From the NCBI GenBank assembly GCA_017618195.1, contig JAFZUW010000027.1, positions 62,001-126,000 of the forward strand: a DNA stretch of 64,000 bases. Reading direction: 5' to 3'. The notes under the pieces are model-generated. The model saw only the letters and a list, made by a program, of their open reading frames with translations, searched no databases and had not been told where the DNA came from. The DNA is from Lachnospiraceae bacterium (lineage in GTDB: Bacteria > Bacillota > Clostridia > Lachnospirales > Lachnospiraceae). Positions within the stretch are counted from its first letter, which is position 1; each line of letters opens with the position of its first letter. Below are positions 62,019 through 64,000 of this stretch, one piece after another. The translations under genes were made by a program, and so were the position numbers.

Positions 62019-62366
62019 AACGTAAGATACCTTAATCTCCTCTTCCCGCTTATTTCAATCAGTATCGTATTATTCGCAATAACTCTTCCGCACACGGATC
62101 CATTCAAAAATTGTAAACAGTATTTGTCAATTGCACCGTATAATATCTGACATTTCAATCGATTATGTTGTCTTATTTCACAATTCTAAACTCTTTCAAA
62201 GAACTGTGGAACAACTCAATCCGATGTCCTGAAATTATCCCTTTCTTTCCGAGCCGCATTACTGCCGAACCTGTCATTATACCCTATCTTCCCCCAAAAT
62301 GTTGTACAAAGAAAAAGAAAAAGTTTGTGCAGACATACAATATGTTGTGTTTTTGCATTTTGGGTA
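62019..62366. other. AT-rich spacer before the M23 peptidase gene
   Basis: About 350 bp without a convincing gene. Base composition becomes distinctly AT-richer here than in the previous 60 kb. A TATAAT at 62140-62145 lacks a well-spaced -35. No RNA gene or repeat was recognised. Confidence 0.5.
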
Positions 62367-62395
62367 TTGACTATCTTGTGGTTTTCCTGTATTGT
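62367..62395 (+). promoter_or_regulatory. Predicted sigma-A promoter of the M23 peptidase gene
   Basis: TTGACT (62367-62372) and TATTGT (62390-62395), 17-bp spacer, ~85 bp before the start codon. Confidence 0.55.
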
Positions 62396-62481
62396 ACGCC
62401 TTGTCGACGCAAATGAGTGTCCCGGGAACATCAGTTGCGAAAAATGAATCTGAAAACAAAAAGATATGTGAGGGATTAACT

Positions 62482-63696
62482 ATGAAACAGAACAAAACAA
62501 GATTACTGGGCAAGATTACTTCCTTTGTCCTCCTGTTGGCTATGGTTGTGGGGATGGCATCCTCGCTCGGAAAGACTGCTAATGCAGCAAGCATTAAAGT
62601 CACCTATAACTTATGCGGTGGATGGATTTCACCCACTGACAGCAGTACTTCTTTCTCCAGGACTTATTCCACAACTACCTTTAATGTGGATTCCGGTAAG
62701 TATTACTATCCCGGAAAAGTCATGATGGGTTGGGCGACCAGCCAGTCTCGTGCAAATTCCGGTACCATTGATTATACTCTTGGAAAGAGTGCTTCACTCA
62801 GCAACGGCACTAATCTTTATGCTGTATGGGGAACCATTTATTCCTTCTTTAACAGTGACGGAACCAGAAAGATTTCTGAAACAACTGTTCCTTGCGGAAA
62901 AACCATTGGTTCCTACTTTCCCAGCGGAATCAGTCATGTTTCCAATGAAGAAATCGTCGGCGTTAAGATCAATGGCGACGTTGTAACGGCCGCTACCATT
63001 AACAAGGCTACTGCACCTACTACTCTCTATCTTAGAAAAATCAAAAAGACCGTAAGACACTTTAAAACCACTTCCGTGAGTTCGGCAGCACAAGTACAGT
63101 GGGTATACATTTCATTAACAGACGCGCAGTTTAACAAACTCTGTAATATGAAATGGCCCCTTGCTAATGATTATCGCACTTTTGACAAGTTCCAGTGGAG
63201 AAATAAGCCCAGCGCTAATGCTTCCAATTGCCATGAAGGTTGGGATATCGGCGGAGATCTTAATAATTCCATTTATGCGGCATATGCCGGTAAAGTATCT
63301 TATGTAGATAACAATGCTGGTGGCTCCAATTCTGCAGCAGGCAAATATGTTGAAATTGATCATGGTGATAATATTGTAACCAGATATCTTCATCTTAATT
63401 CCATTTCGTTGAGCTCCACATTTGTTAACACTTATAGTGAAAAAACCATTCCTACCAATTCTCGTCTTTCCGTGTCTAAGGGTCAAGTAATTGCAAAATG
63501 CGGAAGCACCGGCACTGCAAGTACCTCAGCTCATCTTCATTTTGGTGTTACCGTAAACAACAAGCGTGTAGATGTTGAACAGTTTATGTGGCTGTCCTAT
63601 GAAAGAGATTTGAAGAGCCAGGGTAAGACTGTTACCGTTCCTTCTGAAAAGCATAAGACCTATGAGGCTTGGAGAAGCAGCACGATTATCAAGTAA
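62482..63696 (+). CDS. Secreted M23 (LytM) peptidase with a Flg_new/InlB-type repeat
   Basis: A 404-aa secreted protein, probably a cell-wall endopeptidase. The signal peptide (LLGKITSFVLLLAMVVGMASS) precedes a repeat of the Listeria-Bacteroides type (IKVTYNLCGGW ... MMGWATS ... NGTNLYAVWG). The C-terminal LytM domain has the zinc ligands in CHEGWDIGG (HxxxD) and AHLHFGV (HxH). The ATG at 62482 has GAGGG upstream. Codons are rich in A/T at third positions compared with the rest of the window, which suggests transfer or different expression. It is followed by another secreted protein gene 42 bp on. Confidence 0.9.
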   Translation: MKQNKTRLLGKITSFVLLLAMVVGMASSLGKTANAASIKVTYNLCGGWISPTDSSTSFSRTYSTTTFNVDSGKYYYPGKVMMGWATSQSRANSGTIDYTLGKSASLSNGTNLYAVWGTIYSFFNSDGTRKISETTVPCGKTIGSYFPSGISHVSNEEIVGVKINGDVVTAATINKATAPTTLYLRKIKKTVRHFKTTSVSSAAQVQWVYISLTDAQFNKLCNMKWPLANDYRTFDKFQWRNKPSANASNCHEGWDIGGDLNNSIYAAYAGKVSYVDNNAGGSNSAAGKYVEIDHGDNIVTRYLHLNSISLSSTFVNTYSEKTIPTNSRLSVSKGQVIAKCGSTGTASTSAHLHFGVTVNNKRVDVEQFMWLSYERDLKSQGKTVTVPSEKHKTYEAWRSSTIIK

Positions 63697-63738
63697 TTCC
63701 CGCTGTTTTACAAGACAGACTCTGTGTGAGAGGATATA

Positions 63739-64000
63739 ATGCCTATGAAACGACATCGTATCAAAACAATTCTTGCCTTATTACTCATGATCATTATCAT
63801 GGCTGAAACAGCTTCTGCTTTGGGATCCAAAGCAGAAGCATCCGGCAAGATACAAATCAATTATATGGCCGGAACGGATGCAACAATCAACGGAAAAAGC
63901 TCCTACACCGTATATGTCACTCCCGGCAAAGAAACAACCATAACCACTGTAACCCCTACAAGAAAGGGCGGTTATAATTTTGTAGGATGGAGTTTAGTTA
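63739..64000 (+). CDS. Secreted Flg_new-repeat protein (partial, 5' end only)
   Basis: Begins at the ATG at 63739 (GAGAGG five bases upstream; an ATG at 63745 is also possible) and runs off the window after 87 codons. A basic start and signal peptide (ILALLLMIIIMAETASAL) lead into a repeat of the same type as in the preceding gene (IQINYMAGTDATI ... KGGYNFVGWSLV). Probably another surface protein or enzyme made with the M23 peptidase. Confidence 0.82.
   Translation, partial: MPMKRHRIKTILALLLMIIIMAETASALGSKAEASGKIQINYMAGTDATINGKSSYTVYVTPGKETTITTVTPTRKGGYNFVGWSLV

Overview
The window looks like chromosomal DNA of a Gram-positive, anaerobic-type Bacillota bacterium, most like the Lachnospiraceae/Clostridia. 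This is inferred from strong AGGAGG-type ribosome binding sites, TTGACA/TATAAT promoters with 17-bp spacers, the cdaA-cdaR pair, the rsmD-coaD-coiled-coil order, a TmcAL-type protein, lar nickel-pincer genes, and a GC-rich coding style that changes only in the last ~2 kb. No rRNA, tRNA, CRISPR array, insertion sequence or phage gene was recognised.

Layout. 1-4018 (minus): the end of one housekeeping operon, folD-rimO-pgsA and an HI0933-type flavoprotein cut by the window edge. 4069-13638 (minus): a tightly coupled ten-gene cation/proton antiporter cluster (MnhE, F, G, MbhD-like, MbhE-MnhB fusion, MnhC/NuoK, then four NuoL/M/N-like subunits), with no hydrogenase or NADH module. 13754-17674 (minus): a zinc-ribbon/Gln-Pro repeat membrane protein, clpX and a polyprenyl sugar phosphotransferase. 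17958-19175 (plus): a membrane-anchored HtrA protease. 19244-22773 (minus): glf, an IspD/TarI cytidylyltransferase and leuA. 22886-27235 (minus): two unknown membrane proteins, cdaA, cdaR and an HPr-like protein, a c-di-AMP operon. 27356-36010 (minus): a membrane-anchored GH43 glycosidase, an ABC-F ATPase, a DUF1015 protein, an unknown membrane protein, an SH3b-transmembrane-tudor-like protein and argS. 36230-39443 (plus): lysC, a cyclophilin and a TmcAL-type ligase, divergent from argS across a large inverted repeat.

39651-48817 (minus): a DivIVA-like coiled-coil protein, coaD and rsmD; a Mrp/NBP35 ATPase; an ABC-2 exporter (ATPase plus two permeases); an ECF sigma factor with a putative anti-sigma partner; and a YitT-family protein. 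49108-50982 (plus): a NarL/LiaR-type two-component system whose 3' end runs into a 37-bp tandem repeat. 51173-53074 (minus): a surface protein with DxDGDG calcium-type loops. 53291-54698 (plus): two paralogous zinc-ribbon membrane proteins. 54837-59345 (minus): a lar operon (two small membrane proteins, larB, a His-rich larC, larE and a coupled small anchored protein) behind a near-consensus promoter, with no larA in view. 59458-60677 (minus): two anchored extracytoplasmic proteins. 60973-61635 (plus): a third zinc-ribbon membrane protein. 61690-62018: a probable gene remnant. 62482-64000 (plus): two secreted proteins with AT-richer codon use, an M23 peptidase and the start of another repeat protein, which look compositionally foreign.

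The most notable systems are the four-pump Mrp/Mbh-like antiporter without a redox partner, the lar operon with two unknown membrane proteins and a His-rich LarC, the SH3b-membrane-tudor protein, and the inverted repeat shared by the argS and lysC promoters. All functions are read from sequence motifs; no database search was run.
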